Positions 1 to 9,193 of a stretch of DNA of 64,000 bases are shown here, piece by piece. Source of the DNA: an uncultured Bacteroidales bacterium (GTDB taxonomy: Bacteria; Bacteroidota; Bacteroidia; Bacteroidales; ML635J-15). The DNA lies in NCBI GenBank assembly GCA_937899245.1, contig CALDKB010000042.1, forward strand, positions 1 to 64,000. Reading direction: 5' to 3'. The notes below the pieces were generated by a model, which was not told where the DNA came from, made no database searches, and was given only the letters and a program-made list of their open reading frames with translations. The position numbers were made by a program, and so were the translations under genes. The first letter of the stretch is position 1, and every line of letters begins with the position of its first letter.

Positions 1-951
<951 letters not shown>

Positions 952-1140
952 ATTTAAAATCTTTTCGGCCTCGCGGCCGTTTAACTCAAGTCGTCCCGTC
1001 TCTATCCCTGATTAAACTCTATTAGAATCTTCAAGTTGTTAACCTGTCTTTATCTTTTTGCTACTTGTCAATCTTTCAAAGAACTTTTCCCCTTCCGGCC
1101 TCTCCCGGTGTTGACCACCGTTCCTTGTCGTTTGGGATTG

Positions 1141-1171
1141 CAAAAGTAGCTACTTTTTCATTCCCTCCAAA
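1141..1171 (-). promoter_or_regulatory. rRNA operon promoter, Bacteroidota type
   Basis: On the minus strand, TTTG (1168-1171) is followed after exactly 19 bp by TACTTTTG (1141-1148). This matches the Bacteroidota sigma-ABfr consensus TTTG-N19-21-TAnnTTTG. Transcription would start near 1134, giving a leader of about 180 nt before the 16S 5' end. The leader sequence (952-1133) is where rRNA processing signals would be; I see no gene in it. From 1172 to 1480 I see only AT-rich sequence and no supportable feature. Confidence 0.8.
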
Positions 1172-1480
1172 CTTTTTCGCACTTTTTTTTGATAAATTTT
1201 TAAAATATTTTTTAATGTGCTGTATATCATTATGTTACAAAGACCATTCCTGCTCAAAAAACTGTTGAAAACTACAAAAAAACACCCGTTTTGAACCTAT
1301 TCCAGGACCCTCATGCTACCCCAAAACGTCATTTTTGAATTCCTACCGCTTAAAAGTTGAGCAATATACTCCAATTGAAGAGTTTCAAAAGCGCTTGTTT
1401 TCTCTACACAAGAGCAAATTTTTAATCAGTATTTTTTAATCTTATTTCATATACCTATATATATAAGCCCGATGTTGCAC

Positions 1481-1511
1481 AAAAAAGGAAGTTCATTTCT
1501 GAACTTCCTTT
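1481..1511 (-). terminator. Terminator of the hsp20 - microgene unit
   Basis: Perfect 12-bp arms (1484-1495 and 1500-1511) with a 4-nt loop, followed on the minus strand by a T run. It lies 3 bp past the stop codon of the small gene at 1515-1613, which supports that gene being transcribed together with hsp20. Confidence 0.8.
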
Positions 1512-1514
1512 AGC

Positions 1515-1613
1515 TTATCCTTTGGGTTTTCTTTTAGGTGGATTGTTATCTCTACCACCACCACTTGGATTTCCTGTTTTACTTGGCCAACCGCCACCTC
1601 CTTTTTTTGTCAT
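1515..1613 (-). CDS. 32-residue Gly/Pro/Lys-rich microprotein
   Basis: An ATG (1613) opens 32 codons ending in TAA, between hsp20 (stop at 1640, a 26-bp gap) and the terminator at 1481-1511. The protein starts MTKKGGGGW, continues PSKTGNPSGGGR, then DNNPP and a basic KRKPKG tail. It has no hydrophobic segment and no cysteine, is strongly basic and is likely disordered. Reasons to think it is real: it fills the space between hsp20 and the terminator, it is in the same orientation, and its composition is unlike a random frame. I do not recognise a named family. A function linked to proteostasis or nucleic-acid binding would be a guess from location and charge only. Confidence 0.6.
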   Translation of the reverse strand: MTKKGGGGWPSKTGNPSGGGRDNNPPKRKPKG

Positions 1614-1639
1614 TACTTTTTAATTCAGTTAAACTCTAA

Positions 1640-2101
1640 TTAAACAATCTCAATAACACGTGTAGCTGGTGCTGTATTAACAATTTCCTTCTTTGGCAAG
1701 TCTATCGTTAAAACTCCGTTTACCATCTTCGCTGCTATCTTCTCGACTTCCACATCATCCGGCATCACAAAACTTTGCGAATATGATGCATACGAAAATT
1801 CTCGACGAAGCCATGTTCCTTTATTCTCATCTTTTTCTTCATTATTGTTACTCTTTTCAAGCGCAATAACAAGCTCGTTGTTTTCGTTTACACTTAAATG
1901 GAAATCCTCCTTGGTCATACCTGGCGCAGCTATTTCTATGGAATAATCCTTTTCGCTTTCCATAATATTTACTGCTGGCGTAGCAAACTGTCTGCTTACA
2001 GGAACCCCTAAAAAATCATCCTTAAAGAAATCTTCAAAGATTGACGGAAGCCATGAGTTCAGATTCTGGTTTCTTCTTGAATTTCTAATTACTGGTAACA
2101 T
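1640..2101 (-). CDS. hsp20: Small heat shock protein, Hsp20/alpha-crystallin family
   Basis: A 153-residue cytoplasmic ATP-independent holdase. The N-terminal ~40 residues are variable and aromatic-rich. The alpha-crystallin domain runs from about residue 42 to 145, with the family features PGMTKEDFHLSV and NGVLTIDLPK, and ends in the short C-terminal extension VIEIV carrying an I-x-V type anchoring motif. Length is normal for the family. The start at 2101 is preceded by a strong AGGAGG (complement of 2109-2114) 8 nt upstream, which is uncommon in this phylum and suggests high translation. It is followed by the microgene at 1515-1613 and a shared terminator. Confidence 0.95.
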   Translation of the reverse strand: MLPVIRNSRRNQNLNSWLPSIFEDFFKDDFLGVPVSRQFATPAVNIMESEKDYSIEIAAPGMTKEDFHLSVNENNELVIALEKSNNNEEKDENKGTWLRREFSYASYSQSFVMPDDVEVEKIAAKMVNGVLTIDLPKKEIVNTAPATRVIEIV

Positions 2102-2217
2102 AATTAATCCTCCTAATTTTAAATTGTTAATTTTTCATTTTCCGTCGTCCCGATTACGGAACGATTGCTTATATAACAATTTGCCTACCAAAAGGTTTTT
2201 AAGATTATAACAATGAC

Positions 2218-2251
2218 AATCAGTCAGTTATATAAGCCAAATTGACTGATT
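2218..2251. promoter_or_regulatory. Inverted repeat upstream of hsp20
   Basis: Two perfect 9-bp arms, AATCAGTCA (2218-2226) and TGACTGATT (2243-2251), are separated by 16 bp about 120-150 bp upstream of the hsp20 start. It is not the HrcA element CIRCE (TTAGCACTC-N9-GAGTGCTAA). It could be an operator for stress control of hsp20; this is inference from position and symmetry. Confidence 0.4.
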
Positions 2252-2287
2252 ACAATCAAAAGAACGGACACAATGGCACTTTATGTA

Positions 2288-2313
2288 AAAAAAAGTCCCT
2301 TATGGGACTTTTC
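2288..2313 (-). terminator. Terminator of the envelope cluster
   Basis: Stem AAAAGTCCC / GGGACTTTT with a 4-nt loop and a T run on the minus strand, 22 bp past the stop of the GT2 gene at 2336. It ends the long leftward cluster that starts near 13130. Confidence 0.8.
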
Positions 2314-2335
2314 ATTTTTCTTTTCGTATGATTAA

Positions 2336-3070
2336 CTATGCTAAATATTTCTTCTTTCTAAAAACACTCTGAAGTTTCATCTTGATAACTCCGAAAAGAG
2401 CTTCACCAATAATACCTCCACTCATTTTAGAAGTTCCCTTCTGGCGATCGGTGAATATTATCGACACTTCTTCGACCTTAAAGCCATGCAGCCACGACTT
2501 AAACTTCATCTCAATCTGGAAACCATATCCAATCATCTGTATCCTATCAAGATTAATTTTCTCGAGGACTTTCCTACTATAGCAAACAAAACCAGCTGTC
2601 GTATCGTTAATTTTCATTCGCGTAACAAAACGGACATACTTGGACGCAAAATACGAAAGAAGGATTCGCTTCATTGGCCAGTTCACAACATTTACCCCAG
2701 TCTTGTATCGTGAACCTACGGCCACATCGGCGCCTTCCTTGCATGCCTTATAAAGATTCTGCAAGTCTACAGGATTGTGCGAAAAATCGGCATCCATCTC
2801 ATAAATATAATCATATCCTGCATTAAGGCACCACTTGAAACCTGTAATATACGCCGTTCCCAGACCTAGTTTGCCCGAACGTTCAATAATAAATAGCCGT
2901 TCAGGAAATTCCTGCATTAGTTTTTTTACAACATCTGCCGTTCCATCAGGAGAACCATCGTCAACAATAAGTATATCGAATCTGACTTCTAAGCCAAAAA
3001 CAAAGCGAATAATTGCCTCAATGTTTTCTATTTCATTGTATGTCGGAATGATTACAATATTTTCTTTCAT
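2336..3070 (-). CDS. Polyprenol-phosphate mannosyltransferase-like GT2 glycosyltransferase
   Basis: A 244-residue family 2 glycosyltransferase of the Dpm1 type, which transfers a sugar from a nucleotide sugar to a polyprenyl phosphate at the cytoplasmic face of the membrane. Visible motifs are IPTYNE near the N-terminus, DDGSPDG at residues 37-43 (nucleotide binding) and EMDADFSHNP with the DAD metal-binding triplet at 93-95. There is no long C-terminal membrane segment, so it is the short soluble Dpm1 form. It is last in the envelope cluster, 18 bp after murI. The exact sugar cannot be told from sequence. Confidence 0.88.
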   Translation of the reverse strand: MKENIVIIPTYNEIENIEAIIRFVFGLEVRFDILIVDDGSPDGTADVVKKLMQEFPERLFIIERSGKLGLGTAYITGFKWCLNAGYDYIYEMDADFSHNPVDLQNLYKACKEGADVAVGSRYKTGVNVVNWPMKRILLSYFASKYVRFVTRMKINDTTAGFVCYSRKVLEKINLDRIQMIGYGFQIEMKFKSWLHGFKVEEVSIIFTDRQKGTSKMSGGIIGEALFGVIKMKLQSVFRKKKYLA

Positions 3071-3088
3071 TTCATTAATATTTTCTAT

Positions 3089-3883
3089 TCAAAGGATTAT
3101 GTTTCCTGTAACACTAATTCCGGTACCGATATATTTTTCGGCTATACCAGCAATCATCTCCGGAGCTGCCGAAGAAAAAATTCTGATTTTACGCTGCTTG
3201 TTTTCCAAGCGCATAATTTGCATTGTCATAAGGATATCTTTTGCTCTGCGCGCTACCGCTTCCGAAGAATCAACAATACGTATTTCATTGCCGGCCAACC
3301 TCTCAATTGTGTCACGGAAAAATGGATAATGAGTACAACCAAGTACAATCTGGTCGACATTATTGTCTTTCAACGGTGTGATATATTTTTCCACAACTGC
3401 ATCGACATGTTCTCCAGAGAAAATTCCTTTTTCTGCAAGTTCAACAAGTTCTTTAGCAATCTCCAAGTGAAGAGAAACATATTTTTTGTATTTCTCGCTA
3501 GTGTTCTTAAAATGAGCACCGCGGAAAGTACCCTCAGTAGCCAAAACTCCAACACTTTTGGTTTTAGTCTTTAGGCATGCCGGCTTTACAGCAGGTTCCA
3601 ACCCTATTATCGGCACTTTAAACTCCTTGCGCATCTGCCAAACTGCTGCCGCCGTTGCTGTATTGCAAGCAATAATAATGATCTTGCAGTCGTTTGAAAG
3701 CAGAAATTTTATGATTTTTCTGGACAAATCAATTATTTCCTCAACAGGACGAGGTCCATAAGGAGCATTTTTACTATCTGCGAAATAAACAAAATCTTCC
3801 TCAGGAAGTTCAGTCACAAGTTCCTTAAGTACCGTTAGACCGCCTATTCCACTGTCGAATATGCCAATAGGATTATTTTCCAT
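3089..3883 (-). CDS. murI: Glutamate racemase
   Basis: A 264-residue cofactor-independent racemase making D-glutamate for peptidoglycan. The two catalytic cysteines are in the expected contexts: C73 in ACNTATAAA and C183 in LGCTHYP. The N-terminal FDSGIGGLTV motif is present and the length is standard. It sits between the two ompH genes and the GT2 gene. The order porG-uppS-bamA-ompH-ompH-murI is, from what I know of the phylum, a conserved Bacteroidales envelope cluster. A hairpin (3895-3951) lies in the short gap to the upstream ompH gene. Confidence 0.97.
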   Translation of the reverse strand: MENNPIGIFDSGIGGLTVLKELVTELPEEDFVYFADSKNAPYGPRPVEEIIDLSRKIIKFLLSNDCKIIIIACNTATAAAVWQMRKEFKVPIIGLEPAVKPACLKTKTKSVGVLATEGTFRGAHFKNTSEKYKKYVSLHLEIAKELVELAEKGIFSGEHVDAVVEKYITPLKDNNVDQIVLGCTHYPFFRDTIERLAGNEIRIVDSSEAVARRAKDILMTMQIMRLENKQRKIRIFSSAAPEMIAGIAEKYIGTGISVTGNIIL

Positions 3884-3894
3884 TTAAATAAATG

Positions 3895-3951
3895 CAAAGG
3901 CATTTCCATGAAATCAACAAAGCTTGAAATCAAGGGAATGCCTTTGTTATA
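3895..3951 (-). other. Intercistronic hairpin between ompH and murI
   Basis: Near-perfect arms (about 3895-3907 and 3940-3951, CAAAGGCATT with the complement AATGCCTTTG) enclose about 30 nt. No T run follows on the minus strand, so it is more likely an mRNA processing or stability element than a terminator. Confidence 0.45.
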
Positions 3952-3960
3952 GTTGTAAAC

Positions 3961-4467
3961 CTACTTTATTCCAAGTTTTGCTTTTACGTCAGCTGTAATA
4001 TCAACAGCATCCGGAGCTGTATATAATAAAGTTGTAATGTCGAACACATATGTGTATCCTTGTTCGGCAGCCACATTCTTTATTGCTTCCTTTATTTTAT
4101 TGGTAATTGGTTCAAGCAATGCGGACTCACGGTTAGCAAGATCGGCTTCTGCCTGCTGCTGGAAATTCTGGATACGCTGCTGAAGCGACATGATTGCCTC
4201 TTCCTTGTCCTGCTTGATAAGAGCAGACCAGGTATTCTGGTTTTCCTTGTACTCGTTCATTTTAGTTTCATATTCCTTGTACATAACTTGCATCTGGTCT
4301 TCAAGAGTCTTTGCATAATCCTCTACTTCCTTGGTTGCTTCTGCTTTTTCTGGCATTTCGGCAAATATTGCTTGAATATCGACATGAGCCACCTTAAAAG
4401 TCTTCTGCGCAAAACTTGCAAAGCTGCATAAGCAGATTGCTGACAACACTAAAATTATCCTTTTCAT
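3961..4467 (-). CDS. OmpH/Skp family periplasmic chaperone (distal copy)
   Basis: A 168-residue protein with a cleavable signal peptide (residues 1-20, ending ASFAQ) followed by a Skp-like region. This is a short beta segment (FKVAHVDIQAIF), a long Gln/Glu/Lys-rich coiled coil (about residues 40-120) and a C-terminal segment GYTYVFDITTLLY typical of OmpH. Skp trimers hold unfolded outer-membrane proteins in the periplasm on their way to BamA, which is encoded just upstream. It is the second of two tandem paralogues. Confidence 0.92.
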   Translation of the reverse strand: MKRIILVLSAICLCSFASFAQKTFKVAHVDIQAIFAEMPEKAEATKEVEDYAKTLEDQMQVMYKEYETKMNEYKENQNTWSALIKQDKEEAIMSLQQRIQNFQQQAEADLANRESALLEPITNKIKEAIKNVAAEQGYTYVFDITTLLYTAPDAVDITADVKAKLGIK

Positions 4468-4548
4468 CTATTAAAAATTTTAAATTACCAATTTGAAGAT
4501 CAGAACAACAAAAGCTTATTCTGCCTTCACCTAACTATTCTATAAACT

Positions 4549-5061
4549 TTAATTTTTGTATCCTAGCTTTCTCAATACATCGTCACTCTTATCATGACGC
4601 GGATCGGTGTATAGCATATTGAGGTTATTTGCAGTGTCAAAAATCACAGCATAACTTCCTTCGGTAGCTATCTCCTTAATTGCATTGTATATATCATCCT
4701 GAATCGGCTTTATCAATTCTTCACGCTTCTTGTAAAGCAATCCGTCTTCGCCAAAATATTTCTGTTGAAGCTGCTGGAGTTCCTGTTCCTTCTTCATGAT
4801 TTCGTCCTCACGTTTTGCGCGCAACTCTTCTGTCAAAAGGATACGTTCCGACTGATAATTATTGTACATCTGGTCAATAGAAGCTTTTTTCGCATCGATT
4901 TCCTTCTTCCATTCCTTAGTAAGATCTTCGAGCTGCGTCTTTGCCGATTCGTATACTGGGATATTATTCAATATGTATTCGGTGTCAACATACGCATACT
5001 TTTGTGCAAATCCTGCCATTGTAAACAAGACGGCTGCAATCAATAATATTATTCTCTTCAT
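4549..5061 (-). CDS. OmpH/Skp family periplasmic chaperone (proximal copy)
   Basis: 170 residues: signal peptide (1-19), the motif KYAYVDTEYILNNIP, a long charged coiled coil and the C-terminal block SYAVIFDTANNLNMLYTDP. Same fold and role as its neighbour at 3961-4467, from which it has diverged considerably. It lies 55 bp downstream of bamA, so expression with the outer-membrane insertase is likely. The two copies may have different client proteins; that is inference. Confidence 0.92.
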   Translation of the reverse strand: MKRIILLIAAVLFTMAGFAQKYAYVDTEYILNNIPVYESAKTQLEDLTKEWKKEIDAKKASIDQMYNNYQSERILLTEELRAKREDEIMKKEQELQQLQQKYFGEDGLLYKKREELIKPIQDDIYNAIKEIATEGSYAVIFDTANNLNMLYTDPRHDKSDDVLRKLGYKN

Positions 5062-5116
5062 AGTTGTAAGTTTTAATTAAAACACATCTGCAAAAATAAA
5101 TGAAATATTTCAAATA

Positions 5117-7627
5117 TTAGAAATTCTGTCCAATAACAAAATGGAACTGGCTTCCGTTTGCGTCAGGCGCACCTGGCACCTCATCGAATCCATAGCCCCA
5201 GTCGACACCGATAAGACCAATCATAGACATATAAACCCTAACGCCGACACCTGCAGAACGCTTCACATCAAACGGTCTGAAGTTTTCTATAGAATGCCAA
5301 CAGTTACCGGCTTCCACAAATGCTATTGCATAGAAGGTTGCATTAGGATTCAAAGACATCGGGTAACGCAGTTCAACACTATACTTATTATATACATATC
5401 CGTTTGAAGCCGGAGTTAGCGACTGGTTTGAGTATCCGCGCAAGCCAATATTTTCGGCTCCATACAAATTATATCCGTACAATCCGTCGCCACCAAGCTG
5501 GAAATATTCGAACGGGCACTTTCCAACATTCTTGTTGTACATGCCAAGCAGACCGAACTCGGCCTTTGCCATAAGTACAAGAGCACGGGAACTTCCATCC
5601 TTCGAACCAAACAGCGTATTGTACCATTTTGCCGAGAACTTATACTTATGATATTCAATCCAGTTGTAGCGTTCCTGCAAAGTCATATCCGGATTAGTAT
5701 AGTCCTTTCCGTTCATATATGAAAATGGCGGCGTCAATTCAACTGAAGCGGAGAATTCTGAACCGGTTGTCGGGTATATCGGGTTAGGACCTGAAGACGA
5801 ACGGCTTAACACTGCCCTGAAAGCCAAATTGTTCGACCGGCCGGTTGTAAAGAACATTGCGCTTGATGTATAATTATGCAAATCGTACAATTTATAAGCG
5901 AGTTCCAAATACAATGAGAAATAATCGTCAGGAACCTGAAGTCGCTGTCCGAGGCCAATAGAAGCACCGGTAACCTTGAAAGTCTGCTTGTCGTCATCGC
6001 TTTCGTCCGACGAGCTATAATATCTAACATTAGAATGATATACCGACAGGGAGAAAGAATTAGGTTTCTTGCCTCCAAACCATGGATCGATGAAGGAGAA
6101 ACTATAGTTCTGATAATACAGACCACTAGCCGAAGCCTGTATTGACAGACGTTGTCCATCGCCTGTAGGCAATGGCCTGTATGTCTTGAAATTGAAAATA
6201 TTTCTCAATGAAAAATTATTGAATGTCACACCGAGAGTACCGACAAACATCTTTGAGCCATAACCGCCGGAAATCTGAATTTGATCGGAAGGTTTTTCCT
6301 CTACAGTATATTCTAGGTCTACGGTACCCGACACTGGATCCGGTTGGAAATCAACATTAAGTTTTTCGGGATCGAAATAACCCAGTTGTGCCAATTCGCG
6401 AATTGTACGCTGTACTTCAGAACGGTTGTATAAGCTTCCGGGAGAAGTACGAACCTCGCGCATAATCACATGATCGTTGGTACGAGTATTTCCTACAAGT
6501 GTAACTCTATTTATTGTTGCCTGCTTTCCTTCGTATATTCGCATTTGCATATCAATCGAGTCGTTTTCGACAAGAACTTCGACAGGCTGAACATTCGAGA
6601 ACAGATATCCGTTGTCCTGATACAATGCCATAACTCCCGCCGGGTCGTACATCAGCTTTTCGTCGAGTACCTTGCTGTTGTAAACGTCACCTTTCTTTAT
6701 GCCTAGTACCTGCGAAAGACTTTCGGACGAATACATTGTATTGCCCAACCATGTAATGTTGCGGAAATAAAACTTATGACCTTCCTCGATACCTATGTAA
6801 AGGTTGATAGTCTTGTCGTCGTAACGCGAAATGGAATCGTAGGTTATGATGGCATCGCGAAATCCTAGCTCGTTATATTTTTCAATAATCTTCTTCTTGT
6901 CCTCGGCAAAATTAGAAGGAATATACTTTGATGCCTTGAAGATATTGTACCATGTCTTTTGCTTGGTCTCCTTCATCTTGTGGCGAAGCTTCGACTCCTT
7001 GATTGAATTGTTGCCTTCGAAAATAATCTGGTTAATCTTTATCCTTTCATTCTTGTTGATATCGAAAACAAGAATTACACTATTAGCAACAGTAGTATCG
7101 GGTTCCTCGGTAATATTTACATCAACGTTAAAAAAGCCCTTGTCGATAAAGTAGTCCTTAATAAATTTTTCGGAGGAAATCTTCATGTTGTCGGTAATCT
7201 GTGAGCCTTTGGTAAGCTTGATTTCCTCGCGGATATCATCTGCTTCACCCTTCTTGATGCCTTTAAAAGAGAATTTGGAGAGACGTGGACGCTCCTCGAG
7301 ATAAATATCGAGGAAAATCTTATCGCCAATAGTACTTGTAACCGAAATCTTCACATCGGAGAAAAGGCCTTGTTCCCAAAGTTTCTTTATTGCATCGGCG
7401 ATTTCCTGACCAGGAACCGATATTCGCTTCCCAATTTCGAGTCCAGTAAGGTACAACAGCACATTATGGTCGAGATATTGAACGCCAGAAATTGTAACGC
7501 CACCAATCTCGTACTCCTTAGGATTCAAATAATTTACTTTTTCATCGCTATAATGAATCGTATTCTGAGTCAGTGCCGGAACTACGACAACAGCACAAAA
7601 CAACAATATTAAAGCCAGTCTCTTCAT
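5117..7627 (-). CDS. bamA: Outer membrane protein assembly factor BamA
   Basis: 836 residues with a signal peptide (about 1-20), a series of POTRA domains (about 38-450) and an Omp85 beta-barrel (about 455-836) ending in aromatic FVIGQNF as barrel proteins do. The barrel contains the Omp85 loop-6 type sequence LRGYSNQS. It is the essential insertase for outer-membrane beta-barrels. It starts 5 bp after uppS and is followed by two Skp-type chaperone genes, the expected functional grouping. Confidence 0.97.
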   Translation of the reverse strand: MKRLALILLFCAVVVVPALTQNTIHYSDEKVNYLNPKEYEIGGVTISGVQYLDHNVLLYLTGLEIGKRISVPGQEIADAIKKLWEQGLFSDVKISVTSTIGDKIFLDIYLEERPRLSKFSFKGIKKGEADDIREEIKLTKGSQITDNMKISSEKFIKDYFIDKGFFNVDVNITEEPDTTVANSVILVFDINKNERIKINQIIFEGNNSIKESKLRHKMKETKQKTWYNIFKASKYIPSNFAEDKKKIIEKYNELGFRDAIITYDSISRYDDKTINLYIGIEEGHKFYFRNITWLGNTMYSSESLSQVLGIKKGDVYNSKVLDEKLMYDPAGVMALYQDNGYLFSNVQPVEVLVENDSIDMQMRIYEGKQATINRVTLVGNTRTNDHVIMREVRTSPGSLYNRSEVQRTIRELAQLGYFDPEKLNVDFQPDPVSGTVDLEYTVEEKPSDQIQISGGYGSKMFVGTLGVTFNNFSLRNIFNFKTYRPLPTGDGQRLSIQASASGLYYQNYSFSFIDPWFGGKKPNSFSLSVYHSNVRYYSSSDESDDDKQTFKVTGASIGLGQRLQVPDDYFSLYLELAYKLYDLHNYTSSAMFFTTGRSNNLAFRAVLSRSSSGPNPIYPTTGSEFSASVELTPPFSYMNGKDYTNPDMTLQERYNWIEYHKYKFSAKWYNTLFGSKDGSSRALVLMAKAEFGLLGMYNKNVGKCPFEYFQLGGDGLYGYNLYGAENIGLRGYSNQSLTPASNGYVYNKYSVELRYPMSLNPNATFYAIAFVEAGNCWHSIENFRPFDVKRSAGVGVRVYMSMIGLIGVDWGYGFDEVPGAPDANGSQFHFVIGQNF

Positions 7628-7632
7628 CTGAA

Positions 7633-8376
7633 TTATTTTTTCACCTGATCACTAGTTTTTCCAAATCTACGCTCTCTTCCCTGATAACTTATCAAGGCCT
7701 TGTACAATTCCTCCTTTGAGAAATCGGGCCAAAGCACATCGGTAAAGTACAATTCGCTATACGCAAGCTGATACAACAAGAAATTGCTAATTCTAGATTC
7801 TCCGCTAGTGCGAATCATAAGTTCCGGATCTGGCACATTTGACATTGCAAGGTAATTGGGGAACATTTCATAATTTATGTCATCTGGAGAAATTCTGCCG
7901 TCAACACAATCACGGGCAATCTTTCTTGCCGCCTCAACTATTTCCCAGCGACCGCTATAACTAAGCGCCACTATAAAGTTCAACTTTGTGTTGTCCTTGG
8001 TTTTTTCTACGACATAGTCAACTTTTTCCTGCAAGTATTTTGGAAGACGTTCCTTCTGTCCTACCATCGTGACCTTAACACCATTTTTCATCATGGATTC
8101 AATCTCGTCGTCGATAGCACTCGAAAGCAAGCCCATTATACCACTTACCTCATCGGCTGGACGGTTCCAGTTTTCGGTAGAAAATGCATACACGGTGACG
8201 TATTTAATCCCAAGATTTCCAGCTGCATTAAGTATTTCCTTAACCGTCCTAACACCCTTCCTATGACCGAATAGACGCATCTGTCCACGACTTTTCGCCC
8301 AACGTCCGTTTCCATCCATTATGAATGCAACATGTTGGGGAAGCTTAGTCATATCTATCTGTTCAATCAAACTCAT
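7633..8376 (-). CDS. uppS: Isoprenyl transferase (undecaprenyl diphosphate synthase)
   Basis: I place the start at the ATG at 8376 (MSLIEQIDM), 1 bp past the porG stop; the open frame extends to 8445 but that part overlaps porG. The 247-residue protein carries the catalytic FIMDGNGRWAK (D21) and the late RTSGESRISNFLLYQ and YFTDVLWPDF motifs. It condenses FPP with IPP to make the C55 lipid carrier for peptidoglycan and O-antigen. Translational coupling with porG and bamA is likely. Confidence 0.95.
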   Translation of the reverse strand: MSLIEQIDMTKLPQHVAFIMDGNGRWAKSRGQMRLFGHRKGVRTVKEILNAAGNLGIKYVTVYAFSTENWNRPADEVSGIMGLLSSAIDDEIESMMKNGVKVTMVGQKERLPKYLQEKVDYVVEKTKDNTKLNFIVALSYSGRWEIVEAARKIARDCVDGRISPDDINYEMFPNYLAMSNVPDPELMIRTSGESRISNFLLYQLAYSELYFTDVLWPDFSKEELYKALISYQGRERRFGKTSDQVKK

Positions 8377-8377
8377 T

Positions 8378-9151
8378 TTACTTATGTTTCTTATAATATG
8401 CCGGACAACCAAGTCCTCCAATCTTAAACGTATACGACACACCAATCACAGCAACAGAATACCAGTCGTTAGTATACCTGAATCCGAGCTGCTTCATGTT
8501 GATATCACTAGTTACCGGCAAACCGTATGCCAGTTCATAATCTTCCTTTATGCTTTCGTTAGAAATTCCATCTATCATATCGCTTATTGTCCATCGGAAT
8601 GCCCATTCGATACTGACAACCAGCCGAGGCAAGATGTTCTTCTTAAATCCGAAACCGAATGGTACTGCCATGGTAAAGAAATCCTCGTCGTTATTAGTTT
8701 TGCCAATCCATGTGCCAGCGATTCCCACCTGCATGTATGGTGTGAAGCTATTTCGTGCAACATCGCCATAAAGATATGGAAGGAAATTAATTTCTGCCTG
8801 TGCAGATATTTCATTAAGGGAAACATTGAACGAACGGTTTCTTACCTGCTGGAAAGTATTGTCGAAATCGGCATCGCAACCGGCAAGTCCCGTATTCATA
8901 TATCCAAGGCGGAGAGCCATACGATTGCTAAAATGGAACTTTAGTGTTGCACCTACATTAAACTTGGGCTTATAGAACTGTCGAGAGTAGTTTATGTCGC
9001 CCATATAATAAGAAACTCCTGCATTTACACCGATTTCCAATCCGTATTGTGCATTTGCTTTTACTGCTGTAAACAAAAAAACAAACGACAGTAACGAAGT
9101 TACCGTCATTTGTTTAATTATCTTATATGACAAATTGTACTTTCTACGCAT
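8378..9151 (-). CDS. porG: Type IX secretion component PorG (DUF6089 family outer-membrane protein)
   Basis: 257 residues. It has a signal region (about 10-34), then a predicted small beta-barrel with NAGVSYYMGDINYSRQFY and YTNDWYSVAVIGVSYTF, features of the DUF6089/PorG family. The position directly before uppS-bamA-ompH-ompH matches what is known for porG in Bacteroidales. PorG is an outer-membrane accessory of the T9SS. Its presence fits the T9SS-type tails on the C10 proteases and the porQ gene at 37676. Family call firm, exact role moderately sure. Confidence 0.82.
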   Translation of the reverse strand: MRRKYNLSYKIIKQMTVTSLLSFVFLFTAVKANAQYGLEIGVNAGVSYYMGDINYSRQFYKPKFNVGATLKFHFSNRMALRLGYMNTGLAGCDADFDNTFQQVRNRSFNVSLNEISAQAEINFLPYLYGDVARNSFTPYMQVGIAGTWIGKTNNDEDFFTMAVPFGFGFKKNILPRLVVSIEWAFRWTISDMIDGISNESIKEDYELAYGLPVTSDINMKQLGFRYTNDWYSVAVIGVSYTFKIGGLGCPAYYKKHK

Positions 9152-9193
9152 ACTGGATAAACGGAAAATAGTAAAATTTATTTTCCTGAAATC

